Source of the DNA: an uncultured Phascolarctobacterium sp.
Lineage (GTDB): Bacteria > Bacillota > Negativicutes > Acidaminococcales > Acidaminococcaceae
Length of the DNA: 58,070 nt
Assembly: GCA_900544795.1 (NCBI GenBank)
Contig: UQWM01000015.1
Coordinates: 1 to 58,070 of the forward strand
Reading direction: 5' to 3'
The notes below the pieces were generated by a model. It was not told where the DNA came from and did no database searches. It worked only from the letters and a program-made list of their open reading frames with translations. The translations under genes were made by a program, and so were the position numbers. Below, piece after piece: positions 48,714-57,788 of this stretch (its first letter is position 1; each line of letters starts with the position of its first letter).

Positions 48714-48936
48714 CTTCCAGCACCTCCTTTCTATATCTTTTTACTGTTACAATAGCAATTTTATCGTTATCCAGCAACTGCTGTCTAACTACATATTCAG
48801 TAGGGACCCTGCCTTCGATATCCTCAGCACGCTGACGCGGAGGCTGCGAAACAGTAACCGTATATTGGATACCGGCAGCTTCCAGTCTTGCAATAGCTTC
48901 GGATAGCGGCAATGCCAAAACGTCAGGTATCAGCAT
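48694..48936 (-). CDS. Small PASTA-like domain protein
   Basis: 80 residues, no signal peptide or membrane segment. The N-terminal half, PDVLALPLSEAIARLEAAGI followed by a YTV strand, has the PASTA pattern (P-D-x-x-G-x-x-x-x-x-A, helix, strand). The rest is charged, with IAIVTVKRYRK at the end. Unlike normal PASTA domains it would be cytoplasmic. Its ATG overlaps the frr stop by one base (TGATG), and its last 20 bases overlap the ferredoxin gene. I do not know a function; the name reflects fold resemblance only. Confidence 0.7.
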   Translation of the reverse strand: MLIPDVLALPLSEAIARLEAAGIQYTVTVSQPPRQRAEDIEGRVPTEYVVRQQLLDNDKIAIVTVKRYRKEVLEDGICNQ

Positions 48937-49499
48937 CAGATTTCCATAACTTCTTTTTCTTTATTAGCCATAATCGTATCAACATCTTTGATGATCTTAT
49001 CGGTCATCTTCTGCACATCGTCAATACCTTTTTTAGCGTCGTCCTCGGTGATTTCTTTAGCTTTCTCTGCTTTTTTAATAGCATCGTTAGCATCGCGGCG
49101 CAGATTACGTACGATAACGCGAGCATCCTCGGCTTTTTTATGTACTGTTTTTACGATCTCTTTACGGCGTTCTTCCGTCAGCTGCGGCAGATTTAAACGA
49201 ATAACTGCACCATCACTGTTCGGGTTCAAACCCAAATCAGATTTCATAATAGCGCGTTCGATATCTTTCAATAAGTTTTTCTCCCACGGTTGAATAATGA
49301 TCATTCTAGGTTCGGGAACGGTAACACTGGCTACCTGATTAACAGGAGTCGGAGTACCGTAATAGTCCACCATAACTTTTTCCAGCAAAGCCGGTGTAGC
49401 TCGTCCAGCGCGAACGGAAGCAAGATCGACACGCAGCACGTCAACGGTTTTATGCATTTTGCCTTCTGCTGTTTCAAGAATCTCTTTTACTGTTGCCAT
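48936..49499 (-). CDS. frr: Ribosome recycling factor
   Basis: 187 residues. With EF-G it splits post-termination ribosomes. Markers: LRAGRA-like block read here as VRAGRATPALLEKV, VDYYGTPTPVNQVASV and LTEERRKEIVKTVHK. Two bases separate it from pyrH; the ATG follows AGGAGG. Confidence 0.97.
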   Translation of the reverse strand: MATVKEILETAEGKMHKTVDVLRVDLASVRAGRATPALLEKVMVDYYGTPTPVNQVASVTVPEPRMIIIQPWEKNLLKDIERAIMKSDLGLNPNSDGAVIRLNLPQLTEERRKEIVKTVHKKAEDARVIVRNLRRDANDAIKKAEKAKEITEDDAKKGIDDVQKMTDKIIKDVDTIMANKEKEVMEI

Positions 49500-49501
49500 G
49501 A

Positions 49502-50227
49502 TTATTTTCCTCCTACCAGGGTACCGATCTCTTTGCCTAAGGCAGCACGCAAAATGTTACCCGGTTTATCAATATTAAATACTACGATAGGAATTTTATT
49601 ATCCATACAAAGGCTGATCGCCGTGGAATCCATTACACTCAATTTTCTTTGGATCACTTCCAAATAATCGAGGTTCTCAAACATTACAGCATCCTTGTTT
49701 TTAGCCGGGTCGCAGTCGTAAACTCCGTCAACACCCTTCTTAGCCATCAATATCGCATCGGCTTCTACCTCGGCCGCCCTCAAAGCAGCTGTTGTGTCGG
49801 TCGAAAAATACGGATTACCAGTACCTGCGGCAAAAATAACCACGCGTTCCTTTTCCATATGCCTTATCGCACGGCGCCGAATATACGTCTCTGCGATCTG
49901 ACGCATCTCGATTGCCGTTTGTACGCGGGTAGGAACTCCTAAAGTTTCTAAAGCATCCTGTAATGCCAGCGAATTGATAACTGTGGCAAGCATACCCATA
50001 TAATCTGCGGTAGCACGGTCCATACCTTTAGAACTGCCCGATAAACCACGCCAAATGTTGCCGCCGCCGTTAACGATAGCGACCTCTAATCCACATTCCG
50101 TAACATCTTTGATCTGCGAAGCTATAGATTCAACCGTTTCAGGATCTATACCGAACCCTTTATCACCGGCTAAAGCTTCACCGCTCAGTTTTAAAATGAC
50201 ACGCTTATACTTTGATTGTTCTGCCAC
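49502..50227 (-). CDS. pyrH: Uridylate kinase
   Basis: 241 residues from a GTG at 50227, 8 bases after AGGAGG; an earlier in-frame GTG at 50233 is only 2 bases from that site. Phosphorylates UMP to UDP. RVILKLSGEAL, VNGGGNIWRG, FAAGTGNPYFSTDT and VDSTAISLC-like VMDSTAISLC motifs are visible. It shares the tsf-pyrH-frr order, with the tsf terminator upstream. Confidence 0.97.
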   Translation of the reverse strand: MAEQSKYKRVILKLSGEALAGDKGFGIDPETVESIASQIKDVTECGLEVAIVNGGGNIWRGLSGSSKGMDRATADYMGMLATVINSLALQDALETLGVPTRVQTAIEMRQIAETYIRRRAIRHMEKERVVIFAAGTGNPYFSTDTTAALRAAEVEADAILMAKKGVDGVYDCDPAKNKDAVMFENLDYLEVIQRKLSVMDSTAISLCMDNKIPIVVFNIDKPGNILRAALGKEIGTLVGGK

Positions 50228-50335
50228 TTCCACAACCTCCTATTTCTGCACTCTATATCCTATTTCATATTCTACATTTAACCCATATTTCCTCTTTTTT
50301 AGCTTGAGTTTTTTGTGAAATACAGCCATTCGGGC

Positions 50336-50368
50336 AAAAAATAAGAGAACACCGAAGTGTTCTCTTAT
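50336..50368 (-). terminator. Terminator of rpsB-tsf
   Basis: Minus strand ATAAGAGAACAC-ttcg-GTGTTCTCTTAT followed by TTTTTTG. It is 12 bases after the tsf stop; no clear separate pyrH promoter was found, so partial read-through is likely. Confidence 0.9.
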
Positions 50369-50379
50369 GCGGTTTAACA

Positions 50380-51030
50380 TTATTTTACGAAGGACATAAC
50401 TTCTTCAGCGAAGTTTTCTTCTTTTTTCTCAATGCCTTCGCCCAACTGATAACGGCTGAAACGACGGATGGAGATGTTTTCACCGATTTTAGCAATAGAT
50501 GCCGTAATCAAATCGGAAATAGTTGTATCAGGATCTTTAACAAAAGGTTGTTCCATCAAGCATACTTCTTTGTAGTATTTCTCGATACGGCCGGAAACCA
50601 TTTTTTCAATGATTTTTTCGGGTTTGCCTTCGTTGCGTGCCTGTTCTGCCAAAACTGTTTGTTCGTGCTCAAGCTCAGCAGTAGGAACTTCTTCACGCTT
50701 AAGGTAGCTGGGATTGGTTGCAGCGATATGCATAGCGATATCTTTTACCAATTCTTTGAAAGCATCAGTTTTAGCAACGAAGTCTGTTTCGCAGTTAACT
50801 TCTACTAAAACGCCAATGCGTCCGCCACCATGGATATAAGCTTCAACAAGACCTTCAGCAGCTACACGGCCAGCTTTTTTAGCGGCGGCAGCCAAGCCTT
50901 TTTCACGCAGGAAATCGATTGCTTTATCGATTTCGCCATCGCAAGCGGCAAGAGCTTTTTTGCAGTCCATCATGCCTGCGCCGGTACGTTCGCGCAGCTC
51001 TTTTACTAATGCAGCAGTAATTTCAGCCAT
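50380..51030 (-). CDS. tsf: Elongation factor Ts
   Basis: 216 residues, the short form (E. coli 283). It exchanges GDP for GTP on EF-Tu. The N-terminal LRERTGAGMMDCKKAL and the TDFVAKTDAFKELV motif (the exchange Asp-Phe) are intact; the second core subdomain is shortened. Directly downstream of rpsB. Confidence 0.97.
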   Translation of the reverse strand: MAEITAALVKELRERTGAGMMDCKKALAACDGEIDKAIDFLREKGLAAAAKKAGRVAAEGLVEAYIHGGGRIGVLVEVNCETDFVAKTDAFKELVKDIAMHIAATNPSYLKREEVPTAELEHEQTVLAEQARNEGKPEKIIEKMVSGRIEKYYKEVCLMEQPFVKDPDTTISDLITASIAKIGENISIRRFSRYQLGEGIEKKEENFAEEVMSFVK

Positions 51031-51055
51031 TTATTTATCCTCCAGTATTGTAATA

Positions 51056-51793
51056 TTATTCAGCGTCTTCAGCTGCAATTTCTTCAGCAGCTGCTGCTTC
51101 TTCCATTTGCATACCTTGACGGCCTTCCAAAACAGCGTCCGCCATTTTAGCAGTCAACAGTTTTACTGCGCGGATAGCGTCGTCGTTAGCGGGGATTACA
51201 TGGTCGATAACGTCGGGATCGCAGTTGGTGTCAACGGTAGCAACGATAGGAATGTTCAGTTTGCGTGCTTCCAGCACAGCGATATTTTCTTTGCGGGGGT
51301 CAACAATGAAGAGAGCGCCCGGCAATTTTTTCATGTCTTTGATGCCGCCAAGATATTTGTTCAGTTTTTCCATCTCGTGACGGAGACCAAGAACTTCTTT
51401 TTTAGTCAATACGTCGAAAGTACCATCAGCTTCCATAGCTTCCAGTTTACGCAGACGGTTGATACGGTTTTGGATGGTTTTGAAGTTAGTCATCATGCCG
51501 CCCAACCAACGTTCGTTTACATAGAACATGTTGCAGCGTAAAGCTTCTTCACGCATAGCTTCTTGAGCTTGTTTTTTAGTACCGACGAACAAAACGTTTT
51601 CGCCGCGAGCAGCAACGTCGCGCAGGAAATTGTAGCATTCTTCAACTTTTTTAACGGTTTTCTGCAAATCGATGATGTAGATACCGTTTCTTTCAGTGAA
51701 GATGTACGGAGCCATCTTAGGGTTCCAACGACGGGTTTGGTGACCGAAATGAACACCAGCTTCAAGTAATTGTTTCATGGAAATAATAGCCAT
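51056..51793 (-). CDS. rpsB: 30S ribosomal protein S2
   Basis: 245 residues. Signature blocks: LLEAGVHFGHQTRRWNPKM, FVGTKKQAQEA, ERWLGGMMTNF and DPDVIDHVIPANDDA. The C-terminal tail is acidic and alanine-rich. It is preceded by a roughly 100-base structured leader and a strong promoter. Confidence 0.97.
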   Translation of the reverse strand: MAIISMKQLLEAGVHFGHQTRRWNPKMAPYIFTERNGIYIIDLQKTVKKVEECYNFLRDVAARGENVLFVGTKKQAQEAMREEALRCNMFYVNERWLGGMMTNFKTIQNRINRLRKLEAMEADGTFDVLTKKEVLGLRHEMEKLNKYLGGIKDMKKLPGALFIVDPRKENIAVLEARKLNIPIVATVDTNCDPDVIDHVIPANDDAIRAVKLLTAKMADAVLEGRQGMQMEEAAAAEEIAAEDAE

Positions 51794-51892
51794 TTTTTAT
51801 TGCCTCCTGTTTTTCCTCCGCAGAGATCTGTTTTAGCCCTTCACCGCAAGCGGACAGTGGGCTGATCGTTCTGCGTGTGTATTTTTACACCG
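51794..51892 (-). other. rpsB leader with nested hairpin
   Basis: The transcribed leader holds AGCCC (51859-51863 side on minus) pairing with GGGCT (51835-51839), enclosing a CCGC-tt-GCGG stem, and upstream a GTGTA/TACAC hairpin. S2 autogenously represses rpsB-tsf in some bacteria through leader structures; this one is a candidate and matches no family I can name. Confidence 0.45.
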
Positions 51893-51898
51893 TGTGAT

Positions 51899-51927
51899 AT
51901 TATACCACAGTTACAGATCCTGCACAA
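51899..51927 (-). promoter_or_regulatory. Promoter of rpsB-tsf
   Basis: Minus strand TTGTGC at 51922-51927, 17-base spacer, TATAAT at 51899-51904 with extended TGG. Confidence 0.8.
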
Positions 51928-52006
51928 GCTTTTATTAGTAACCAGCGCTAAAATTTGTTTAGTACGTTACAGTTAATATGTATACAAAATATTTTAGCCG
52001 TCACAC

Positions 52007-52035
52007 TTGCCAACCAATAGCAGATATGCTAGATT
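52007..52035 (+). promoter_or_regulatory. Promoter of the aminotransferase gene
   Basis: Plus strand TTGCCA at 52007-52012, 17-base spacer, TAGATT at 52030-52035 with an extended TGC. About 45 bases before the ATG. Confidence 0.6.
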
Positions 52036-52079
52036 AGATTTGTTTATATATTTAATGTACGAAAGGTGGAACTACTTCT

Positions 52080-53258
52080 ATGACCTTCAATATCGACAAA
52101 ATGATCTCCCCTTTTATCAAAGCGCTTCCGCCCTCCGGACTGGCTAAATTCTTAGAAATCACCGCCAACAATCCTAACATCGTCCCCCTCAGCGTCGGCG
52201 AGCCTGATTTCGATATCCCTGCACCAGTGCGTCAGGCCTGTATAGACAGCCTGCAAGCAGGAAAAAGCAACTACACCTCTACCCTGGGCATGCTGGAACT
52301 GCGCGAAGCTATCGCAGCCGACACTTATAAAAATTACGGCGTCCAATACGACCCCAAATCAGAAATCATGGTCACCGTCGGCGTTAGCGAAGCGCTGGAC
52401 GTAGTTATCCGCACTATTATGGTGCCCGGCGGCGAGATCATCATCCCCGAACCCTGCTATGTCGCCAATAAAGCCTGCATCATTTTAGCAGGCGGCGTAC
52501 CCGTACCAGTCGAAACAAATTTGGAAAACGGCTTCGTGCCTACTATTTCTGACCTGGAAAAAGCAGTTACAACTAAAACCCGCGCCATTCTTTTAGGCTA
52601 CCCTAATAACCCTACAGGCGCTATCATGAGCAAAGAACAAATCAAAACAATAGGTGACTGGGCCGTAAAGCACGATATCATGATTATTTCCGATGAACTG
52701 TATGCCCATCTGACCTACGGCGGAAAAAAACATACCATGTTCACTGCCTTCCCCGAATTTAAAGAACGTACCGTCGTTTTAAACGGCTTCTCCAAAGCTT
52801 ATGCCATGACCGGTTTGCGTTTAGGCTACTTTACCGCACCGGCAGCCTTCGTCCATGCAGCCAACCTGCTTCACCAAAACGTAGTGCTCTGCGCCAATAT
52901 AACCGCGCAATACGGCGCTATCGCAGCCCTCAAATACTGCGCCAACGATATGCACGCTATGGTGGCCGAATATGAAAAGCGCCGCCAGATTATGATTGAC
53001 GGCTTCAAAGATATCGGTCTGCCCCTCTACGAACCTGAAGGCGCCTTCTATGTGTTCCCCTGCATCAAGCAAACAGGGCTCACCAGTATGGAATTTGTTG
53101 AAAAACTGCTTGAGGAAGAAGAAGTGCTCGTCATTCCCGGCAGTTCCTTCGGTGCCAGCGGCGAAGGCTTCATTCGCTGCTCCTATGCTTACAGCGAAGA
53201 TAATCTGCGCGAAGCATTGAAACGCATCGCCCACTTCATAAAAAAATATAGTAAATAA
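52080..53258 (+). CDS. Class I/II PLP-dependent aminotransferase
   Basis: 392 residues. Fold type I aminotransferase with PLP-binding lysine in NGFSKAYAMTGLRLGY (about Lys 238), substrate-binding YPNNPTGA, the SDELYAHLTY Asp/Tyr block and the RCSYA carboxylate Arg near the C-terminus. Closest in pattern to aspartate or aromatic aminotransferases of the PatA/AspC subgroup; the exact amino acid cannot be read from sequence. Monocistronic, with its own promoter and terminator, facing away from rpsB. GAAAGGTGG forms the ribosome binding site. Confidence 0.9.
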   Translation: MTFNIDKMISPFIKALPPSGLAKFLEITANNPNIVPLSVGEPDFDIPAPVRQACIDSLQAGKSNYTSTLGMLELREAIAADTYKNYGVQYDPKSEIMVTVGVSEALDVVIRTIMVPGGEIIIPEPCYVANKACIILAGGVPVPVETNLENGFVPTISDLEKAVTTKTRAILLGYPNNPTGAIMSKEQIKTIGDWAVKHDIMIISDELYAHLTYGGKKHTMFTAFPEFKERTVVLNGFSKAYAMTGLRLGYFTAPAAFVHAANLLHQNVVLCANITAQYGAIAALKYCANDMHAMVAEYEKRRQIMIDGFKDIGLPLYEPEGAFYVFPCIKQTGLTSMEFVEKLLEEEEVLVIPGSSFGASGEGFIRCSYAYSEDNLREALKRIAHFIKKYSK

Positions 53259-53270
53259 CCCGCTTTCGCC

Positions 53271-53313
53271 AAAACAGACTGCTACGATAAAATCGAAGCA
53301 GTCTGTTTTTATT
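53271..53313 (+). terminator. Terminator of the aminotransferase gene
   Basis: AAAACAGACTGCT (53271-53283) pairs with AGCAGTCTGTTTT (53297-53309), then TATTT. The A-rich left arm means it may also act weakly for the convergent ATPase gene. Confidence 0.88.
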
Positions 53314-53317
53314 TCCA

Positions 53318-54550
53318 TTATAACAACCCGACAGGTATATACCAGTTTCTGTCATCTATCGGCAGCAAGTCCCCGGCTAAACAAACTACGCCGCCAGTGC
53401 CTATTTTTAACGCCCGTTCACCTTCCGTTATCGGCTTCAAAATTTCAAACTTTTTAACATCCTTCGCCGGGCAAGAACTTTTACGAATCGCCAGCGGATA
53501 CACGCAACCATCCAGCTCAATCAACAATTCAACCTCTTTGGTATTGAAATCGCGATAGTAGCTAAGCGGCGGGACCATCCCGCAGTTAATAAAGCTCTTA
53601 TAAATCTCATTCACAACCCCAGTTTCAAAAAACTTAGCAGCCATAGCGCCTGCCTCAAGCGTGGGAGCACTGCTCCAGCGCAGCAAATAAGCCGCCAAAC
53701 CGGTATCAGTAAAATACAGTTTGGGTGCTTTTACCGCATATTTCAAATTAGGATGGGCAAATGGTTCCAATAAATATACTAATCCTGCGGCCTCCAAAAC
53801 CTTTAACCATTGCTTCGCCGTCGGTGGCGTGATCTCGGCCTCTTTTGCTAATGCCGCATAATTGAGCATACTGCCTGTATAACTGGCAGCAGCGCATAAA
53901 AAACGATAGAATTGCAATTCATCATTTACCTGTGCCAGTTCTTTTACATCACGTTGCAAAAAAGTTTGTACATATGATGAATAATAAATGTTCCAGTCCT
54001 GCTCTGTAGCATTGTTCAAGGCAGGCATGCTGCCACGCCAAATACGCTCAAACAAGTCACGCAAAGGTAGCGGTACTGCTTCCTGGGCTCGTTTCATCAG
54101 CAGCTTAGCCTCCGGCACAAAAAACTCTGCCTTGCGGCCAGCAAGCTCGCCAGAGCTTAACCCTAGCAGATTAACAATACCAACCCTGCCAGTCAGGCTT
54201 TCGCTAACACCATTCATCAAAGCAAAAGCATGGGATCCGGTCAGCCAAAAATCTCCGTTATTGCCCTGATTGTCTACATACATTTTAATGTAAGGAAGCA
54301 GCTTCGGCGCCATTTGGATCTCGTCGATCAATAGAGGCGGCTGGTAACGCTGCAAAAAAAGTGCCGGTTCCGTCATCGCCAAACTGCGCACGTTGATGTC
54401 GTCCATCGTTACATAAGTACGATTCCCCTCGGCCAGCTTACGCAGCAAAGTAGTCTTCCCCACCTGACGCGGCCCCGTAACAAGAAGCACCTTAAAACAA
54501 CCGCTTAACTTTTCAATTGTCGCTTCTAAATGGCGATTTATATACATCAT
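53318..54550 (-). CDS. AAA_14/DUF4143 family ATPase
   Basis: 410 residues. The N-terminal P-loop domain has TGPRQVGKTTLLRK and Walker B LLIDEIQMAP, followed by WLTGSHAFALM (sensor-like). The C-terminal DUF4143 domain (about 205-380) includes a winged-helix part (EITPPTAKQWLKVLEAAGLVYLL split across strands) and a restriction-enzyme-like YYRDFNTKEVELLIE stretch with a candidate D/E-x-x. Function is unknown; the family is common, patchily distributed and often next to variable loci. A promoter with a G7 tract lies 100 bases upstream. Confidence 0.88.
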   Translation of the reverse strand: MMYINRHLEATIEKLSGCFKVLLVTGPRQVGKTTLLRKLAEGNRTYVTMDDINVRSLAMTEPALFLQRYQPPLLIDEIQMAPKLLPYIKMYVDNQGNNGDFWLTGSHAFALMNGVSESLTGRVGIVNLLGLSSGELAGRKAEFFVPEAKLLMKRAQEAVPLPLRDLFERIWRGSMPALNNATEQDWNIYYSSYVQTFLQRDVKELAQVNDELQFYRFLCAAASYTGSMLNYAALAKEAEITPPTAKQWLKVLEAAGLVYLLEPFAHPNLKYAVKAPKLYFTDTGLAAYLLRWSSAPTLEAGAMAAKFFETGVVNEIYKSFINCGMVPPLSYYRDFNTKEVELLIELDGCVYPLAIRKSSCPAKDVKKFEILKPITEGERALKIGTGGVVCLAGDLLPIDDRNWYIPVGLL

Positions 54551-54645
54551 GCGTCTTCCTTTTTCTTATTTTCTTTGTTAGTTTTAACCCAACATTTTAT
54601 TTTTAATACTTGCGATAACTTTCCTAATACTTAATATACAGACAA

Positions 54646-54673
54646 ATTATAGCACAGAAGTGCCCCCCCACAA
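54646..54673 (-). promoter_or_regulatory. Promoter with a seven-G tract in its spacer (candidate phase-variable promoter)
   Basis: Minus strand: -35 TTGTGG at 54668-54673, 16-base spacer, -10 TATAAT at 54646-54651 with an extended TGC. Seven G (54663-54669) run from the -35 into the spacer, followed by a GCAC/GTGC inverted repeat abutting the -10. It faces the ATPase gene, with a start near 54639. Same layout as 1171-1198. Confidence 0.65.
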
Positions 54674-54698
54674 GACAAAACCTTTTATGCTCTTATCT

Positions 54699-56219
54699 TT
54701 ATAAAAACTTCATGCCAAACTTATCACGTGCCACATTACGCAAATAAGCCATTTCCTCACGCCTTCTAAACAGCAGAATCCACACTGCATTAGAAATAAC
54801 CAAGCACAAAATTACACCTAAGATAAAATTGATAATAGTAACTTCACTAAACAACTTATTATACAGCCACTTGCTAAAAACCGCCGTCAACAAGGTTACA
54901 GCGGCATATTTAAAATAATCCTTAAAGTAATCTTTCAACTTAATATCAATACCGTTTCTAAACAAAACATATGGTTCCACCCAAAAGCAGGTCAACAAAG
55001 TGCTAATGATACCACCCCAGATAACGCCAATAACGCCATAATGGATAGTGAGGTAAACAGAAGCTACTAAATTGATTATCGCTTCTGCTAACGGCTTGTA
55101 ACGGTCATTCCAGTATAAACCACTGGCATCGCGAAAAGCTAATACCGCCTTACGCATATATGTAAAATAAAAATTAACTATCAGCCAAGTCACTATTGCT
55201 TCATTAAATAAAAACTTCTTACCCAGCCAGAGCTCGATAAGCTGATTCAAAAGCACATGAAAACCACAACTGACAATCATGGCCTGCCATGCAACAGTAA
55301 ATTCTGTAACCTGAAAAATTTTATTTTTCTTTTCTGCGCCTTCCAGCGCAAGCAGATTACCGATGCTTGCCGTTACCGAAGCAAAAAACTGACTGGCAAA
55401 ACTGTTGATTGCGTTAATAACCAGATAATAATTGCTGTATAATCCCACTGCTGTTAACCCAACCAATTTAGAAAGAATCAGATTAGAAGTTGAAAAACCT
55501 GCCATAGCGCCTATTTTATGCGCAATCATGGCTTTAACATTTTTTATAATAGTATTCTTAATACCGATATCTAATTTTTTTACTGCTTTATCCTGCAAAA
55601 ATTGATAAACCTGATCGGCTTTTTTAGCCACAGCAAAATTTTCACAAACCGTTACCAGCAGCATCAAAACAATATACAGCCAATAACTGGGATAAACCAG
55701 CAACGCAATGATTTGCAACACAGCCAACACTATCTGGCCGCCGCTTTGATAAATACTGTTAATGTACTGTTTTTGGTCAGCAATCAGTAAATTGCGTTTA
55801 TAGGAATAAAAGTAACTAACGCCAGTATTAAGTAAAAAAATCACATAAAACCAATGAATATCAGTGACAGAATTCCCTTTAATAAACCAGTCCAGCCATG
55901 GCAGCACGCAGATACCGGCAACGATAATAAAAATACCAATGCCACTATACGCTTTTTGAAAAAGCCACATCAAAGCTTTAACAGTTTCTGTATCTTTTTC
56001 TGCCAGCGGCTTATACAAACTATATACAATCGCCGGTCCTACACCTAATTCCGCTAACGACAACATTGCCAGCAAATTAGTAAATAAACCATTGATACCT
56101 AAATACTCTATTGGCAGCGAGCGAACAAAAACAAGACGAACCACAAACTGCAAAGTAAGTTTCAAAACATATGTAATTGTAGAATATTTGATATTTTTAC
56201 TTGCCTGTTCTATTCGCAT
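54699..56219 (-). CDS. Wzx-like polysaccharide flippase (MOP superfamily)
   Basis: 506 residues with about 12-14 membrane helices. The N-terminus (KNIKYSTITYVLKLTLQF, then YLGINGLFTNLL) is typical of oligosaccharide-unit flippases that move undecaprenyl-linked repeats across the inner membrane. It overlaps the end of the polymerase gene by 10 bases, so the two are co-translated. The gene is more AT-rich than the housekeeping genes to its left, as usual for exchanged surface-polysaccharide loci. Confidence 0.87.
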   Translation of the reverse strand: MRIEQASKNIKYSTITYVLKLTLQFVVRLVFVRSLPIEYLGINGLFTNLLAMLSLAELGVGPAIVYSLYKPLAEKDTETVKALMWLFQKAYSGIGIFIIVAGICVLPWLDWFIKGNSVTDIHWFYVIFLLNTGVSYFYSYKRNLLIADQKQYINSIYQSGGQIVLAVLQIIALLVYPSYWLYIVLMLLVTVCENFAVAKKADQVYQFLQDKAVKKLDIGIKNTIIKNVKAMIAHKIGAMAGFSTSNLILSKLVGLTAVGLYSNYYLVINAINSFASQFFASVTASIGNLLALEGAEKKNKIFQVTEFTVAWQAMIVSCGFHVLLNQLIELWLGKKFLFNEAIVTWLIVNFYFTYMRKAVLAFRDASGLYWNDRYKPLAEAIINLVASVYLTIHYGVIGVIWGGIISTLLTCFWVEPYVLFRNGIDIKLKDYFKDYFKYAAVTLLTAVFSKWLYNKLFSEVTIINFILGVILCLVISNAVWILLFRRREEMAYLRNVARDKFGMKFL

Positions 56220-57788
56220 TTATCTTTCTTTATCCCATCATTATCAAAACACATTGCATAACCTAATCCTAACAAAAACCAGTAACAGTATGTAATATTC
56301 AAATTATCACCTATTCCAGATGTCAAAACACCAATAAAAGCAATACTAAAAAATATATAATCATATTTGTCTTCAGATGGAAGCATTGAATGTTTATTAA
56401 TTCTTTTATATAAATTCAAAATGAGAAATATTGATGGCATTAAAAATAAGAAAAAACCTGTAACACCATTTTCAGCAAATCTTACAGTGTACTCTCCTAA
56501 TCGAGGAAATCCTGATCGTAATACACCTTTTTCTCTTTGATTCTTAATCCACATCTTTACTTCGCTATTTTTTTGCCCCCTATCAGGTAAATAATGCGGT
56601 ATATAGGCATTTCTTAAATTACTACCAACTCCCAATACAGGATTGTCTAAACCAATTTTTAAGTCTGCTAACATAATTGAATATCTTGCACCATTACTTC
56701 TCTCATTTGTACTTGCTAAAGAAGCAAAGTTTTCTGAAAAATACTTATTTGTTTGTGCAATCAAGTCAGAACCAGCAGCAATATTTGTGGTCATCATACA
56801 ATTATTTATAAAATAGTTAGCACCCCAAAAAGCAAGTGTGGAACAAATCATAATTGTTAAAGTACGCTTAAAGAAAAGCTTTTCTCGCAGATAAATCGTA
56901 AAAATTATTAATAAAAAAAGTTCGCTCGCAAATAATGCAACGGCTGTTCGTGCTTTGGTAAGAAAAATAAAAAAGCTGAATAAAATAAAAGCTATGCAAT
57001 ATAAATATTTATAATTATCTTTTCTCATGTTAATAAAACTATTCCATAAAAACGGTATTGCAAAGGCCCCATATATCCCCAAGTATGAAGGTTCTGCAAA
57101 AACAGAACGTAATTGCCCCCTCCATAGAAGCGGTGGCCACCATGTACCATCATTTTTAACAGAATGAAAATATGGTGTAATAACCACAAGTAAGTTTTTA
57201 GCAGTTTCATTTCCCGTAAAATAAAAAATTTCTATTGCACTATAGGTAAAAACTACAACTAACCCTGCTAAAACGCCTTTAGTCGTAATTCGTACTGCCT
57301 GCTGCCAGTTATTATAATACCAGCAGAAAATCATATAAGCCCCACCAAAACACCAGAATGTTTCTAAAAATACGCCTTTTACTTGCCTCACTATCATCCA
57401 CGCACCCAAAGCAAATTTTTGGTCAACAACAATACCATGACTTGCAAAAAAAGCAAGTACGTAAGGGAGCTTTTCTATTTGACCAACAGGACTGCTAAAC
57501 ACTAAATCATAATAAGGATAAGTGTATAACCCCATTATTAATGACAGCATAGTAACTGCAATATAGATGAAAGTAAATTTTAAAAATTTATCAAAATAGA
57601 TCAATACATTTTTATATTTATACTGGCAATATACCGTATAAATAAATCCAGCAATAAAAGGATAAAATATTAATTTATTCCCTACGGGTCCCCCCCCAGA
57701 AATTCATTTGTATTATTTTGGGCGTGTTATTGAAAATCAAAAAAAAACAAATTAAAAAAAACAATATATTCTTATAGTTATTTTTCAT
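56210..57788 (-). CDS. Wzy-like O-antigen/capsule polymerase, interrupted by a frameshift in a G8 tract
   Basis: The downstream frame (to about 57693) codes for a protein with about 10-12 membrane helices and a large periplasmic loop, matching Wzy/O-antigen-ligase-type proteins. Its natural start is the ATG at 57786-57788, which opens a frame giving MKNNYKNILFFLICFFLIF and then IIQMNFWGG; this runs into a stop 7 codons after eight G at 57690-57697. With seven G the frame continues as GPVGNKLIFYPFIAGFIY and on into the long frame, a sequence that fits the first two helices of this family. Full length would be about 525 residues. In the present form the gene is off, unless an internal TTG or later start is used. 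It could also be a sequencing error; a homopolymer makes both phase variation and error plausible. Confidence 0.82.
57690..57697 (-). repeat. Poly(G) tract of eight in the polymerase gene
   Basis: Eight C on plus, eight G on the coding strand. Lengths of seven or ten would restore the frame; eight and nine would not. It is the longest G/C homopolymer in the window. Confidence 0.85.

Noticed and set aside
57600..57700. Start of the polymerase at the internal TTG near 57604
   Set aside because: It has no ribosome binding site, and the bases upstream continue a family-typical membrane helix back to the G8 tract, so it is not the natural start.
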